A DNA stretch of 64,000 nucleotides from Novosphingobium umbonatum (GTDB lineage Bacteria > Pseudomonadota > Alphaproteobacteria > Sphingomonadales > Sphingomonadaceae). The notes below the pieces were generated by a model. It saw only the letters and a list, made by a program, of their open reading frames with translations. It was not told the DNA's origin and did not search any database. The stretch covers positions 186,001 through 250,000 of the forward strand of contig NZ_SACO01000004.1 in the NCBI RefSeq assembly GCF_004005905.1. The letters are read 5' to 3'. The translations under genes were made by a program, and so were the position numbers. Numbering within the stretch: position 1 is the first letter of the stretch; every line of letters begins with the position of its first letter. This document shows positions 8,087 through 17,010 of the stretch, piece by piece.

Positions 8087-8659
8087 ATGAAACTGGCTAA
8101 ATTTCTGGTAGCAACTGCTGCCATCCTCGCCTCGTCATCGGCATATGCGCAAGGCGCAAAGGACAACCAAGGCACGCAGGCCCCGCAAGGCGCGCGGGCG
8201 GAGGTCAAACTGGGGCTTGGCCTGTCCGCGATGCAAAATCTGGGTTGGGCCAACCATCAATCCGGTCTGGTCTATGGCGGCGAAGTCGGTTTTGATTTGG
8301 CGGTGGCCAAAAGGGTTTCGCTGGGCGTGGATGCCGAAGCGACCGGCTCCACTTTCGAGCAAAGCAATTATTTTCCGGCGCTCAAACCCGGGCGTGACCT
8401 TTATGCGGGCCTGCGCGCCTCCTACGCGGTGAACGATAAAGTCAATCTTTATGGCAAGATCGGCTATGTCAACGGCATGTTGCGACAGAACATGGGCATC
8501 TATGATGCATCACAAACTGTCGACGGCATCCGGCTTGGCATTGGTGCGCAATATAAGCTGAGCCGCAAACTCTATTCCAGCGTGGAATATCGTTACAGCA
8601 ATTATCAGCAGGGCGTGTCCAGCAATCAGTTGATGACGGGCATCGGCGTCCGCTTCTGA
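8087..8659 (+). CDS. Outer-membrane beta-barrel protein (opacity/OmpA-barrel type)
   Basis: A 190-residue exported protein. It has a signal peptide of about 22 residues (LVATAAILASSSAYAQ) and an eight-strand-type barrel with alternating motifs such as YGGEVGFDLAVAKRVSLGVD and LYAGLRASYAVND. It ends with an aromatic residue (MTGIGVRF), as expected for BAM-dependent insertion. The ATG at 8087 is chosen because the signal peptide begins there; a TTG five codons earlier is possible. It stands alone, preceded by a leader hairpin and followed by a strong terminator. Role: probably a structural or adhesion-type porin-like protein. Confidence 0.8.
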   Translation: MKLAKFLVATAAILASSSAYAQGAKDNQGTQAPQGARAEVKLGLGLSAMQNLGWANHQSGLVYGGEVGFDLAVAKRVSLGVDAEATGSTFEQSNYFPALKPGRDLYAGLRASYAVNDKVNLYGKIGYVNGMLRQNMGIYDASQTVDGIRLGIGAQYKLSRKLYSSVEYRYSNYQQGVSSNQLMTGIGVRF

Positions 8660-8663
8660 CCTG

Positions 8664-8703
8664 TTATAGGCCCTCGAACGCGGCGCGTTGCGGGGGCCTA
8701 TAA
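8664..8703. terminator. Bidirectional terminator shared by convergent genes
   Basis: Perfect 10-bp stem TTATAGGCCC (8664-8673)/GGGCCTATAA (8694-8703) with an inner AACGC/GCGTT stem. A/T-rich outer arms serve as U tracts in both directions. The right arm contains the stop codon of the minus-strand nucleoside hydrolase. Confidence 0.8.
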
Positions 8704-9729
8704 TTTGCCCAGTTGATGCAGGCGGAAACGGGCCTGCATGTCGCGGAAAGTCAGCGTGCTGTCGATTTGGGTGTAGACGCGCATCGGCCGCCCGCCCTTG
8801 CGCGGTTGATAGCTGCCATCGGCCAAGAGCTGCGGCGTGGGCATCAGCACATGGCGGCATGAGGTCGTATCAGGCTGCATCGGCGGCAAGAGCGTGGTCA
8901 AAGTCACCAAAGGACTGTCGCCCAGCACATAGGCATCGGACATGGGCGGTTGGCGCAAGCCTGGAATATGGGCAATCATCTCGGCCATGGCCGCAACTCG
9001 GTTGTTCAGATAGGCACCCAAGGGACCGCTGGCGGCCAGTTCTTCCAGATCGGCGGTGGAAAAGAGCATCTGGCTATAGGCGCTGGAGGGCACTTGCCAG
9101 ATTTCCATGTCGGACTCATTGAACAGGATCTGCGCGGCCAGCGGATCGATCGAGAAGTTGAACTCCGGCTCGTCGGCATGCGAACCGGGGTTGCCCAGAC
9201 CGGCATGGGTGTTGCCGCCAATCCACACTAGCTTGATCCGCTTGCCGATCCTTGGCTCGCTGAGCCATGCCAGCGCCAGATCGGTGAGTCCCGCGCCTGC
9301 GGCATAGATCAGCGGCTCGGTCACATCCTCGCGCATGGCCTCGCGCACGATGGCCGCGCTGGCAAGGCTGGGCTGCCATCCATGACGCGAAGGGATCGGC
9401 GCCTCGGCACCGGCCATTGGCTGATGACGATTGTCCAGTTTCATCAGGCTCAGCACCTCACGCGCCCGATCGGCGGAATCGCGTGCGTCATGGCCGCTGG
9501 AAAATCCAGCGGGCAGATGCGAACCGATGATGAGAGGAATGCTCACCGCACGCGACAGGACATGATGCGCCAATTGGAACAGCCCGTCCGGATCGCCCGC
9601 AAAATCATTGTCAAGGATGACCCGCGCCAGCAGCGGCTGTTTGGCCAAAGCTCCGCCGCCCATGGCGCCCCCTGCCAAGATTGCGCCCAAGCCCGAGGTA
9701 AAGGTCCTGCGCGTAATGGCCAAAGTCAT
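8698..9729 (-). CDS. Tat-exported nucleoside hydrolase (IunH family)
   Basis: A 343-residue protein with a twin-arginine signal (ITRRTFTSGLGA, residues 5-16, then a hydrophobic alanine/glycine core). It is followed by the inosine-uridine-preferring nucleoside N-ribohydrolase motif DNDFAGDPDG (residues 40-49), which supplies the calcium ligands. It probably cleaves N-glycosidic bonds of nucleosides or related glycosides in the periplasm. The ATG at 9729 is chosen over a TTG two codons earlier because GGGAG lies 6 bases upstream. A 23-bp dyad at 9807-9829 lies ahead of it. Substrate specificity is not readable. Confidence 0.8.
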   Translation of the reverse strand: MTLAITRRTFTSGLGAILAGGAMGGGALAKQPLLARVILDNDFAGDPDGLFQLAHHVLSRAVSIPLIIGSHLPAGFSSGHDARDSADRAREVLSLMKLDNRHQPMAGAEAPIPSRHGWQPSLASAAIVREAMREDVTEPLIYAAGAGLTDLALAWLSEPRIGKRIKLVWIGGNTHAGLGNPGSHADEPEFNFSIDPLAAQILFNESDMEIWQVPSSAYSQMLFSTADLEELAASGPLGAYLNNRVAAMAEMIAHIPGLRQPPMSDAYVLGDSPLVTLTTLLPPMQPDTTSCRHVLMPTPQLLADGSYQPRKGGRPMRVYTQIDSTLTFRDMQARFRLHQLGKL

Positions 9730-9806
9730 CCCCAACTCCCGTTTTATGCTCTGGGCACCTCCCTATCGCGGCGGAGGGATGTCGTAAAATAGTGATTTTC
9801 TATCCA

Positions 9807-9829
9807 AACTATAGGCGTTGCCTATGGTT
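9807..9829. promoter_or_regulatory. Operator-like dyad upstream of nucleoside hydrolase
   Basis: ATAGGC-GTT-GCCTAT (9811-9825), with symmetry continuing to AAC/GTT at the outer edges (one mismatched pair). It lies about 80 bp ahead of the hydrolase start. The size fits a LacI, GntR or similar dimeric regulator; none is encoded next to it. Confidence 0.4.
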
Positions 9830-9843
9830 CCATCGACCGGCGC

Positions 9844-10032
9844 CTATTCAGGTACAGGGAAACTTGTAGCGATGTCGAACGCGCCACCGCTTGTCGGCAC
9901 GCCCGTCTCGGGCTGCCCCGAACCGACAAGGCTGACCGTCAATGGCGTATAGGCAAAGCTGGTAAAACTCTGCCCATAGCCAAACGGATAGACCGGTTTG
10001 CCGCCAAAATCCCGATAGGTGCGCCCCGCCAT
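9844..10032 (-). pseudogene. Remnant of a glycoside hydrolase family 3 C-terminus
   Basis: The 62 codons encode GRTYRDFGGKPVYPFGYGQS followed by FTSFAY. This is the hallmark near the C-terminus of GH3 beta-glucosidases and xylosidases, just before the fibronectin-like domain (usually RTYRYF..PLYPFGYGLSYT). The rest of a GH3 protein (over 700 residues) is missing. Upstream in the same frame there is a TAG at about 10050, preceded by 19 further open codons that may also be remnant. It ends with an ordinary stop. It is the only trace of a sugar-cleaving enzyme in the area, so it looks like a deletion scar. Confidence 0.65.
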
Positions 10033-10120
10033 CCGAACGATAACGCCCCTCTACACGAGCTTGGGGTAATCGCTGACCTGCGTCAGATCGAGGCTGCGTC
10101 CCGCTCCACCTTTCCCATGA

Positions 10121-11788
10121 TCAATCGCGCGGACGCGACAAACGCGGCGGCTGCGCCGAGGCGGCGGGACGATGGCTGGCCAACCATGTCTGACCCGCCG
10201 CATTCAACTTCACCACTTCGGCCTTGTCGCCCAGCCATAGCAAAGTGTCATTCTTGGCGCTCCACGGCTTCCAGGGCATGGCCGGCGTATCGGGTGATCC
10301 GGTGTTGGCCAGCGCGATCAGCGCTTCCATCATTTGCTTGGACAATTGCCGGTCCCATGGCGTCCATTCGCGGGTGGGCTTTTGCCAATTGTAGGCGTCT
10401 TGTGTGCCGAACCAATAGGGTATGTCGGCGGTGTGATAGGCGCCCACCGTAGCCGTATCCTGATCGGCGAGTTTGACGCCGGGGATATAGGGATGGCGGC
10501 GGGCATATTCATCGATGAAAGTGCTCACCCCATGCGGGGCGGTGTCCAAGGCGCAATTGCGGGCGCCAGCGGCCAGATTGGCATCCTGCGCCGCCCGGCG
10601 GGCGGTGGCGCGTATATCGGCATCGCTTTTGACCGGATAAAGCTTGAGGAAAGCGGGCGCATCGGCGCCAAACAGCTTTTCCGCGCCTGCCTGATATTCG
10701 GCCACGGTCTTGGCACTGGTTAACGCTTCAAAGCCAAAGGCCATGTCATCCTCGTTGAACGAGGCCACCAACGGCACCTTGGCAAAATCGCCTGCTGCCA
10801 CCGCTTCGGCCGCCTGACGCGGCAATACGCGGCCATCGACAATCGGCCCGTTAATCCGCACGCCCGCCACCGACAGGCCCAATTGCGTTTCCGATTGCGT
10901 GGCCAGAATGCGGTCTGCCGCCATGGCCCTCATCTCGGCCAGATTATGCGCGCCCAGTTTTTCCTGAAAAGCCAGACCGATCTTTTCGGCATCGGCCAAA
11001 GTCGCCTTGGGCGCGCGCAGGTTGCAACCCGACGACATCACCGCCGCGCGGAACAGGCCACGAGCGGCAGGGCTGAGCACTTGCGCCGCTACCGATCCTG
11101 CACCGGCAGACTGGCCCATGATCACCACCTTGTCCGGATCGCCGCCAAAGCGTTCGATATTCTCGCGCACCCATTTCAGGGCCAGGGTCTGGTCCATCAA
11201 CCCGTAATTGCCCGAAGCGCCGCCCTGCTCTTTGGTCAATTCGGGATGGGCCAGAAAGCCCAAGGCCCCCACGCGATAGTTGAAATTGACAAAGACCGCG
11301 CCCGATCTGGCCATGGCCTCGCCATCATAATTGGCCATGCCCGACGAACCGATGGTGAAACCGCCGCCATAGATGAAGACGATCACCGGCTTCTTGTCGC
11401 CCGCTTTCGCGCCTGCGGGCGCCCAGAGGTTGAGCGTCAGGCAATCCTCGCCGGTGGCTTCCTCGCCGAAATAATGGTTGATGTCATGCGGGCGCAGCAC
11501 CTGAATGCAGGCGGGGCCTTTGCGATCAGCGTTGAAAATGCCGCCCCATTGCGCGGGGCTGGGAGGGGCCCAGCGAAGGTCTCCGGTGGGCGCTTGCGCA
11601 AAGGGCACGCCCAGATAGGCCTTGACGCCCGAGGCCAAAGTGGTGCCCGCTACTCGGCCGCCGCTGGTGCTGACCGGATCGGAGGCGATGGGCTGCATGG
11701 ATTTGTCGGCGGCCTGCAAGGCGCCGGAAACAAGCAGCGCGGACAGGCAGGCAACAGGCAGGCGTATGGCCTTGGCAAAGTTCTTCAT
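10121..11788 (-). CDS. Exported type B carboxylesterase
   Basis: A 555-residue alpha/beta hydrolase with a signal peptide (residues 1-26) and the type B signatures EDCLTLN (114-120) and GQSAGAG with nucleophile S227. YGGGF forms the oxyanion hole; the remaining triad members are plausible in the NEDDMAFGFE and GAYHTADIPYW segments. It hydrolyses carboxylic esters in the periplasm. It follows the dehydrogenase gene by 79 bp on the same strand and belongs to the putative quinate-ester cluster, where cleavage of a phenolic or hydroaromatic ester would fit. GAGGAGAG precedes the ATG. Confidence 0.88.
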   Translation of the reverse strand: MKNFAKAIRLPVACLSALLVSGALQAADKSMQPIASDPVSTSGGRVAGTTLASGVKAYLGVPFAQAPTGDLRWAPPSPAQWGGIFNADRKGPACIQVLRPHDINHYFGEEATGEDCLTLNLWAPAGAKAGDKKPVIVFIYGGGFTIGSSGMANYDGEAMARSGAVFVNFNYRVGALGFLAHPELTKEQGGASGNYGLMDQTLALKWVRENIERFGGDPDKVVIMGQSAGAGSVAAQVLSPAARGLFRAAVMSSGCNLRAPKATLADAEKIGLAFQEKLGAHNLAEMRAMAADRILATQSETQLGLSVAGVRINGPIVDGRVLPRQAAEAVAAGDFAKVPLVASFNEDDMAFGFEALTSAKTVAEYQAGAEKLFGADAPAFLKLYPVKSDADIRATARRAAQDANLAAGARNCALDTAPHGVSTFIDEYARRHPYIPGVKLADQDTATVGAYHTADIPYWFGTQDAYNWQKPTREWTPWDRQLSKQMMEALIALANTGSPDTPAMPWKPWSAKNDTLLWLGDKAEVVKLNAAGQTWLASHRPAASAQPPRLSRPRD

Positions 11789-11867
11789 GGCATCTCTCCT
11801 CAGGGGTATGTCCGCGATCCTTTCCGACAGGGAGCCGGTGGATCGCGTGATAGGCTATGCGTGGGGC

Positions 11868-12773
11868 TTAGCCCTGCTGGGCCTCGGCAAAACGGGCGAA
11901 ACTGTCCCACATGCGCTGGCGATCGGGCGTCAGGCCGGTGAAAATGGCAAAGGCGTCCACCGCTTGCCCCACGGCCATGCCGCGTCCGGTCATGGTGCGG
12001 CAACCCAGCGCGCGGGCGCTTTGCAACAGGGCGGTTTCCAGCGGGAAATAGATGATTTCCGAAACCCAATGGCGCGGTTGCAAGGCATCTGCGGCTATCG
12101 GCATGCCCGGGAATTTGGCCATGCCGATGGGGGTGGCATTGACGATGCCATCCGCCTGCGCTGCGGCCTGCATGGCATCTTCGGCCATGCTGACGCGATC
12201 TGCGCCATAGACGGCCGCCAGTTGGTGATGCAAAGCCTGCGCGCGAGCCGGATCGGTGTCGGTAATCGCCAGATGGCCCACGCCAATCATGGAAAGCAGC
12301 GCATGGGCCGTGGCGGAACCCGCCCCGCCACAGCCCAGTTGCAACACGCGACCCATCGCCTCGCCCGCCATCTTATGCGCAAAGGCATGGCCAAAGCCTG
12401 TGACATCGGTGTTGTAGCCAAAGCGCTTGCCGTCACGGAAAGCGATCGTGTTCACCGCGCCAATTGCGGCGGCCTGTGGTGAAAGTTCATCGAGCAGCGG
12501 CAGCACGGCCTGTTTGAACGGGAAGGTGACATTGACACCGGCAAAGCCGACCAGCTGTACGCTGTCCAGCACGCGGGCCAGATCATCATCGGCCCAGCCA
12601 CGGTCGGAAAAATCCAGCAGCGAATAGACCATGCGCAAGCCCTGCGCCTGTGCCTCGCATTCGTGCATGAAGGGGCTGCGGCTTTCCACAATGCCGCGTC
12701 CCAGCAGACCTGCCAGAACCTTGCCCTTGCCGACGCCCACCATCGCGGAAAGGGATGGGGTGGGATCGATCAT
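11868..12773 (-). CDS. Quinate/shikimate dehydrogenase, QsuD-like (AroE superfamily)
   Basis: A 301-residue shikimate-dehydrogenase family protein. Substrate-site motifs are SRSP (31-34), NVTFPFK with catalytic K87, and NTD with D123; the nucleotide site is GCGGAG (147-152). The acidic TDTD after the second strand (D172/D174) replaces the NRT type that binds NADP phosphate, pointing to NAD and hence to a catabolic quinate/shikimate dehydrogenase. The C-terminal half closely recalls Corynebacterium QsuD from memory. The ATG at 12773 has AGGA upstream; a TTG at 12788 is less likely. A housekeeping AroE is not excluded but does not fit the neighbourhood. Confidence 0.82.
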   Translation of the reverse strand: MIDPTPSLSAMVGVGKGKVLAGLLGRGIVESRSPFMHECEAQAQGLRMVYSLLDFSDRGWADDDLARVLDSVQLVGFAGVNVTFPFKQAVLPLLDELSPQAAAIGAVNTIAFRDGKRFGYNTDVTGFGHAFAHKMAGEAMGRVLQLGCGGAGSATAHALLSMIGVGHLAITDTDPARAQALHHQLAAVYGADRVSMAEDAMQAAAQADGIVNATPIGMAKFPGMPIAADALQPRHWVSEIIYFPLETALLQSARALGCRTMTGRGMAVGQAVDAFAIFTGLTPDRQRMWDSFARFAEAQQG

Positions 12774-12794
12774 GGAATGTCCTATCAAAAAGGT

Positions 12795-12822
12795 CGTCCC
12801 GGGCTTTTGATGGCCCGGGACG
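12795..12822 (-). terminator. Intrinsic terminator between TonB receptor and dehydrogenase
   Basis: Perfect 10-bp stem CGTCCCGGGC (12795-12804)/GCCCGGGACG (12813-12822). On the minus strand it is followed by a U-rich tail (AAAAA at 12787-12791 on the plus strand). It would lower transcription from the receptor into the dehydrogenase and esterase genes, a common way to set receptor-to-enzyme ratios. Confidence 0.75.
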
Positions 12823-12836
12823 AGTCAGGGAGGATC

Positions 12837-15635
12837 TTAGAACTTGGAACGCACGCCAATGTTGATCACGCGGCCCAGCGGATTGGCGTTCAACCCGTCA
12901 TAGCCCACCGCGCCATTGACGGTGTAGGTGTTCACAAAGGGCGGTGCCTGATCCAGCAGGTTGCTCACGTCCACATAGACCTGCGCTTCCTTGGCCACGC
13001 CTAGATCCTTGAACGTATAGGCCAGATGCAGGTCCACCGTGGTAAAGGCCTTCACCGTGTCGCCGCCGCCGGTGGGCACGCCATTGGTGCGGATCAGCGG
13101 ATTGACCACCGAAGCGCCCCAGAACTTGTAGCTGCCCAGATAGTTGACGAAGATGTCGGCGTTGAGCGGGCCCTTGTCATAACCGATATTGGCGCGGCCT
13201 TCCATCTTCACGCTGGGGAAGGTGGTATTGAAGCCCGAGGTGCCTAGCACGCTGAACTTGGTGCCGTTGGTGCCAAAGAATTGTTCGAACTTCAGCTTGC
13301 GGGTGAAGGATGCGCCCAGATTGAAGCGGCCAAGTTCAGTATCGAAGCGGTAATTGGCCGCTACGTCCAGACCCGCCACATTCAGGTTGAGCGCGTTCTG
13401 CTGCTGGAAATTATAGCTGAAATAGACGGGGCTGTTGATGACGCCCGTCTGCGGCAGGCCTGCCCCCAGCGCGGCGATCTGCGCCGAGGTGGCGCCGGTC
13501 GGATAGAGTTGCAGCAGATAGGACAGGTCAGCCGAGCCCAGCGCCAGCGGGGCCTGCGGTGCGGTGATGCCGCCGCGCAGCTGGTTCTTCCAATAGGTCA
13601 CGCTCACGCGCAGGCCGGGCACCTGCACCGGCGTAAAGTCCACGCCCAGACTCCATGCAGTACCCTTTTGCGGCTTCAGATTGGCGTTACCGCCGGTAAC
13701 CAGCACGCCATTGCTGCTGGCACCCAGCGTGCAGGCCGTGGCCGAGCAGGTGACGCCGGGCACCGAGGTGATCAGCGGGAAGTTGGCAATCGAGATCGTG
13801 GGCGAGCCACCAGGGATACCCGAGGGGATGATGCCCGAATAGCCCGATTCACCGGTCAGACCCGTGCCATTCGAGCCGATCGAGGTCAGTGCAGGGGCCA
13901 CAAAGCTCTTGGCCCAGTTGGCGCGGAACTTGATGCCGCGCACCGGCTCGAAATTCATCGCCAGCTTGGGATTGGTGGTGCTGCCGAAATCGCTGTAATG
14001 GTCATGACGGCCCGAAATGTTGAGGTCGAGCAGCTTGACGAAACTGTCCTTCAGGATCGGCACATAGAGTTCGGCATAGGCCGATTGCACATTGCGGATA
14101 TAGCGCGTGTTGAAGGCCTGCGAGCTCTGGCTGGCGATGCCTAGATTGTTGGCGCGGATGTTATACTGGTCCATCTCATAGCCCATCAGCTCGCCGCCAA
14201 CGGCGATTTTGGCGGGGCCAGCGGGCAGTTCGAACAAATCGCCCGACACTTTGAGATAGCCATTGCGCAGCAATTGGCGGGCATATTGGAATTGGCGGTT
14301 GTCCACCAGCGCGGCCTTGGTCGCGGCGGAGGTGCCGTTGCCCCACAGGTCGATGGCGTTGGCCGTGGTCAGCGTCTGCGACACCGATTGCGAAACACCA
14401 TTGATCGCCGCCGAGGTAAAGCCATTCAACGCAAGGTTGAACACCGAGGCGTTGAGCTGGCCAATGTTGACCTGCGTGGAGGTGTCCACACCATAGACGC
14501 CGCCCAGATTGACCTGCCATTTCGAGCTGAGGTCATAGATGGCGTCGAAACGCAGCGAGATGTCTTCGGCGGTGCCGGTGATCGAGGCGCCGGGGCCGAA
14601 CATTTCATCGGCGTTCCAGTTGACCGTGGTGCCCGCAGTTGCCGCCGGAGCAAAGGGGTTGATCGAACGACCCGTGGTGGGGGTGGAGCCGGTTCCGAAC
14701 ACCGTGCCGCTGGCGCTGCCGCGGGTCACGCGCTGGACATTGCGGCGGCTCGAGAAGATGAAATCGCCATAGAGATGCAGCTTGTCGCCCACTTCCTTGG
14801 TGACCTGCGCATAGACATTGTGGCGCTTTTCCGAAGGCAGCAGGTCCCAGTATTTCACAGGATCGCAACCGGTGGCGGTGACGATGTTGTTGCAACGTGT
14901 GGGCGTAAAATTGGTTCCGCCACGGCTGCGCAGATCGGCGCTGCTGGCATAGGAGCGCGAGGATGCGGCGAGGTTGGAGCGGTCCGAATAGTTATAGGAC
15001 AGCATCACGCTGCCCGTATCATAGGTCTGGCCCCAGAGCAGGCCTGCGGTCAGCGTGTTGTAACCGCTGGCGAAACCTTTTTGCACGTTTGCTTCAAAGC
15101 CGTTGATCTTCTTGCGCGTGATGAAGTTGATCACGCCGGCCACAGCGTCCGAACCGTAAACCGAGGAAGCGCCGTCCGCCAGCACTTCGACACGTTCCAG
15201 CGCCATCGGGGCCAGAATATTGGGGTCGGCCAGCACGTGGTTGATGCCGCTGGTGGGCAGGCGGTGGCCATTGATCAGCACAAGCGTGGAGTTGGAAGCC
15301 GAAGCACCAAGGCCGTGGATGGTGGGGGCATTGGTGCCCGAACCGTCAGCCGAACCGAAGGCGCCTTGCCCTGCGCTTTGCAGGCCCACCACGGAAGGCA
15401 CGGTCTTGAGCACCTGCTGCACGGTTTGCGCGCCGGTCGATTCCAGATCGGCGCGGGTGACAGTGACAAGGTTGGAGCCGACAGGGGCCACGCCCTTGAT
15501 GCTGGAACCGGTGACGATGATTTCGGCGTCCTGCTTGGCTTCGGCAGATGCCTGTCGCGCGTTCGCAGCGCCTGCGCAGCCCAGAGCCACGGCGACAATC
15601 GAGGTTTGCGCAACAAGGCGCAGCTTCATGTTCAT
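12837..15635 (-). CDS. TonB-dependent receptor of the hydroaromatic cluster
   Basis: A 932-residue receptor with a signal peptide (ending ANARQ), TonB box region DAEIIVTGSSI, plug motifs (LERVEVLADGASSVYGSDA, VAGVINFIT) and a long barrel ending GRVINIGVRSKF. The large size and IIVTGSSI start place it with sphingomonad receptors for plant-derived compounds. GGGAGGGG precedes the ATG. An 18-bp operator at 15683-15700, shared with the PQQ dehydrogenase/AroQ and esterase promoters, ties it to the same regulon. Likely role: import of a quinate-type ester or related ligand across the outer membrane. Ligand inferred only from context. Confidence 0.92.
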   Translation of the reverse strand: MNMKLRLVAQTSIVAVALGCAGAANARQASAEAKQDAEIIVTGSSIKGVAPVGSNLVTVTRADLESTGAQTVQQVLKTVPSVVGLQSAGQGAFGSADGSGTNAPTIHGLGASASNSTLVLINGHRLPTSGINHVLADPNILAPMALERVEVLADGASSVYGSDAVAGVINFITRKKINGFEANVQKGFASGYNTLTAGLLWGQTYDTGSVMLSYNYSDRSNLAASSRSYASSADLRSRGGTNFTPTRCNNIVTATGCDPVKYWDLLPSEKRHNVYAQVTKEVGDKLHLYGDFIFSSRRNVQRVTRGSASGTVFGTGSTPTTGRSINPFAPAATAGTTVNWNADEMFGPGASITGTAEDISLRFDAIYDLSSKWQVNLGGVYGVDTSTQVNIGQLNASVFNLALNGFTSAAINGVSQSVSQTLTTANAIDLWGNGTSAATKAALVDNRQFQYARQLLRNGYLKVSGDLFELPAGPAKIAVGGELMGYEMDQYNIRANNLGIASQSSQAFNTRYIRNVQSAYAELYVPILKDSFVKLLDLNISGRHDHYSDFGSTTNPKLAMNFEPVRGIKFRANWAKSFVAPALTSIGSNGTGLTGESGYSGIIPSGIPGGSPTISIANFPLITSVPGVTCSATACTLGASSNGVLVTGGNANLKPQKGTAWSLGVDFTPVQVPGLRVSVTYWKNQLRGGITAPQAPLALGSADLSYLLQLYPTGATSAQIAALGAGLPQTGVINSPVYFSYNFQQQNALNLNVAGLDVAANYRFDTELGRFNLGASFTRKLKFEQFFGTNGTKFSVLGTSGFNTTFPSVKMEGRANIGYDKGPLNADIFVNYLGSYKFWGASVVNPLIRTNGVPTGGGDTVKAFTTVDLHLAYTFKDLGVAKEAQVYVDVSNLLDQAPPFVNTYTVNGAVGYDGLNANPLGRVINIGVRSKF

Positions 15636-15682
15636 TATTTGCCCCTCCCAAGGGATGTGATGGCTTCTTGGCCGTCTTGTTT

Positions 15683-15700
15683 ATGAACTAACTGGTACAT
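15683..15700. promoter_or_regulatory. Shared operator site A (receptor promoter)
   Basis: ATGAACTAACTGGTACAT. It matches, in the same orientation relative to its gene, site C at 21867-21884 and, in reverse complement, site B at 17518-17535 (pattern RTGAAC-N6-GTACAY). It lies 48-65 bp before the receptor start. The likely binder is the TetR protein encoded at 21915-22574. Confidence 0.6.
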
Positions 15701-15747
15701 ACAAGATTCGGGCGCGTCAATTGCCAAGCGACGCGCCCATAAAAAGG

Positions 15748-17010
15748 TCAGTCTAGTTGCACGCGTGCAACAGGTCCCAGCACGACCAGATAGGCCAAAG
15801 TGCCGATCAGCCCCAGCAGGCCGATATAGGCCAGCGCACCATAGAAACTGCCTGTGGCGCCCACTACAAAGCCGACCACCAAAGGCGTGATGATGCCAGC
15901 CAAATTGGTGAAAAAGTTGAAGAGTCCAGCGGTCAGTCCCATCATCTCCTTGGGCGCGACATCGGACAAAAGCGTCCAGCCCAAACCGGCCAGCCCTTGG
16001 CCAAAAAAGGCCAGACTCATCACCGCGATAACGGCATTGTTGCTGTCGAGATAATTGGCCGAAACCATGCTGGCGCACATCAACAGGCCGGTGATGATCG
16101 GCGCCTTGCGCCCGATGGTGGGCGAGCCTGTCACGCGAATCAGCCAGTCCGACACGATCCCGCCCAGCATTACGCCCAGCGCCGCGCCAATATAGGGCAG
16201 CGAGACCAGCCAGCCCGACTTGATAAAGCTCATGCCCCTTTCGTCAGCCAGATAGGACGGGAACCAAGTCAGGAAGAACACCAGAGTGGAGTTCGAGCAA
16301 AACTGCCCCATCGACGCGCCCGCAATCTGGCGGGTGGAGATCAGGCGACGCACATTGGCCCAGCTGAAATCCATCGGTTTTGTGCCGCCCGAAAAGCCGC
16401 CGCCTGCCGCGATCAGGTCAATCTCGGCCTGATTGGCGGCGCTATCCTGCGGTTCGCGATAAAGGCGATAAAACAGGAAAGCGAAAGCCACGCCGATTAC
16501 GCCCACAATCAGGAACAGCGAGCGCCAGCCATAATGCGCCATCAGCCAGCCCAGCACGGGGATCAGCAGGCCCAGCCCGATATATTCGCCCACGGTGTAA
16601 ACGCCGGTGGCCTTGGCGCGCTCGTTTTGCGGGAACCATGTGGACAGCACACGGCTGTTGGCGGGGAAGCAGGGCGCTTCGGCCAGGCCCAGCGCAAGGC
16701 GGGCGGAAACCAGCCCCGCCACGCCGGTCATCAGCCCGTGCAGCGCGGTCATCGCCGACCACAGGCCCAGCGACAGCGCATAGGTGATACGCGTGCCCAG
16801 CCGGTCCAGCACATAGCCGCCGGGGATCTGAGCAAGGGCATAGGTCCATGAAAAGGCAGAGAAGATCAGGCCCATCACTTCGGGGCTGATATGCAGTTCC
16901 TTCACCAGCTCCGGCTTGGCCACGCCCATCACCGAACGGTCGAGATAGTTGATCAGTGTGGCGGTGGAGATCAGCGCGAGGATGACAAGGCGTTGGCGCG
17001 TTGGCTTCAT
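15748..17010 (-). CDS. MFS transporter of the anion:cation symporter type
   Basis: A 420-residue, 12-helix permease. The ATG at 17010 overlaps the AroQ-like stop as ATGA, so the two are translationally coupled; a longer open frame upstream is only antiparallel coding noise over AroQ. The start MKPTRQRL, the helix-1 motif INYLDRSVMGVAKP and the loop LGLAEAPCFPANSRV resemble the glucarate/galactonate/phthalate transporter family (GudP, DgoT). Together with AroQ and the dehydrogenases it probably carries quinate, shikimate or their dehydro-forms across the inner membrane. Substrate is inferred. Confidence 0.85.
   Translation of the reverse strand: MKPTRQRLVILALISTATLINYLDRSVMGVAKPELVKELHISPEVMGLIFSAFSWTYALAQIPGGYVLDRLGTRITYALSLGLWSAMTALHGLMTGVAGLVSARLALGLAEAPCFPANSRVLSTWFPQNERAKATGVYTVGEYIGLGLLIPVLGWLMAHYGWRSLFLIVGVIGVAFAFLFYRLYREPQDSAANQAEIDLIAAGGGFSGGTKPMDFSWANVRRLISTRQIAGASMGQFCSNSTLVFFLTWFPSYLADERGMSFIKSGWLVSLPYIGAALGVMLGGIVSDWLIRVTGSPTIGRKAPIITGLLMCASMVSANYLDSNNAVIAVMSLAFFGQGLAGLGWTLLSDVAPKEMMGLTAGLFNFFTNLAGIITPLVVGFVVGATGSFYGALAYIGLLGLIGTLAYLVVLGPVARVQLD

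Noticed and set aside
14274-15686. 470-codon plus-strand open frame
   Set aside because: Antisense to the TonB receptor at 12837-15635; no ribosome-binding site or recognisable motif.
15757-16851. 364-codon plus-strand open frame
   Set aside because: Antisense to the MFS transporter; composition of a shadow frame.
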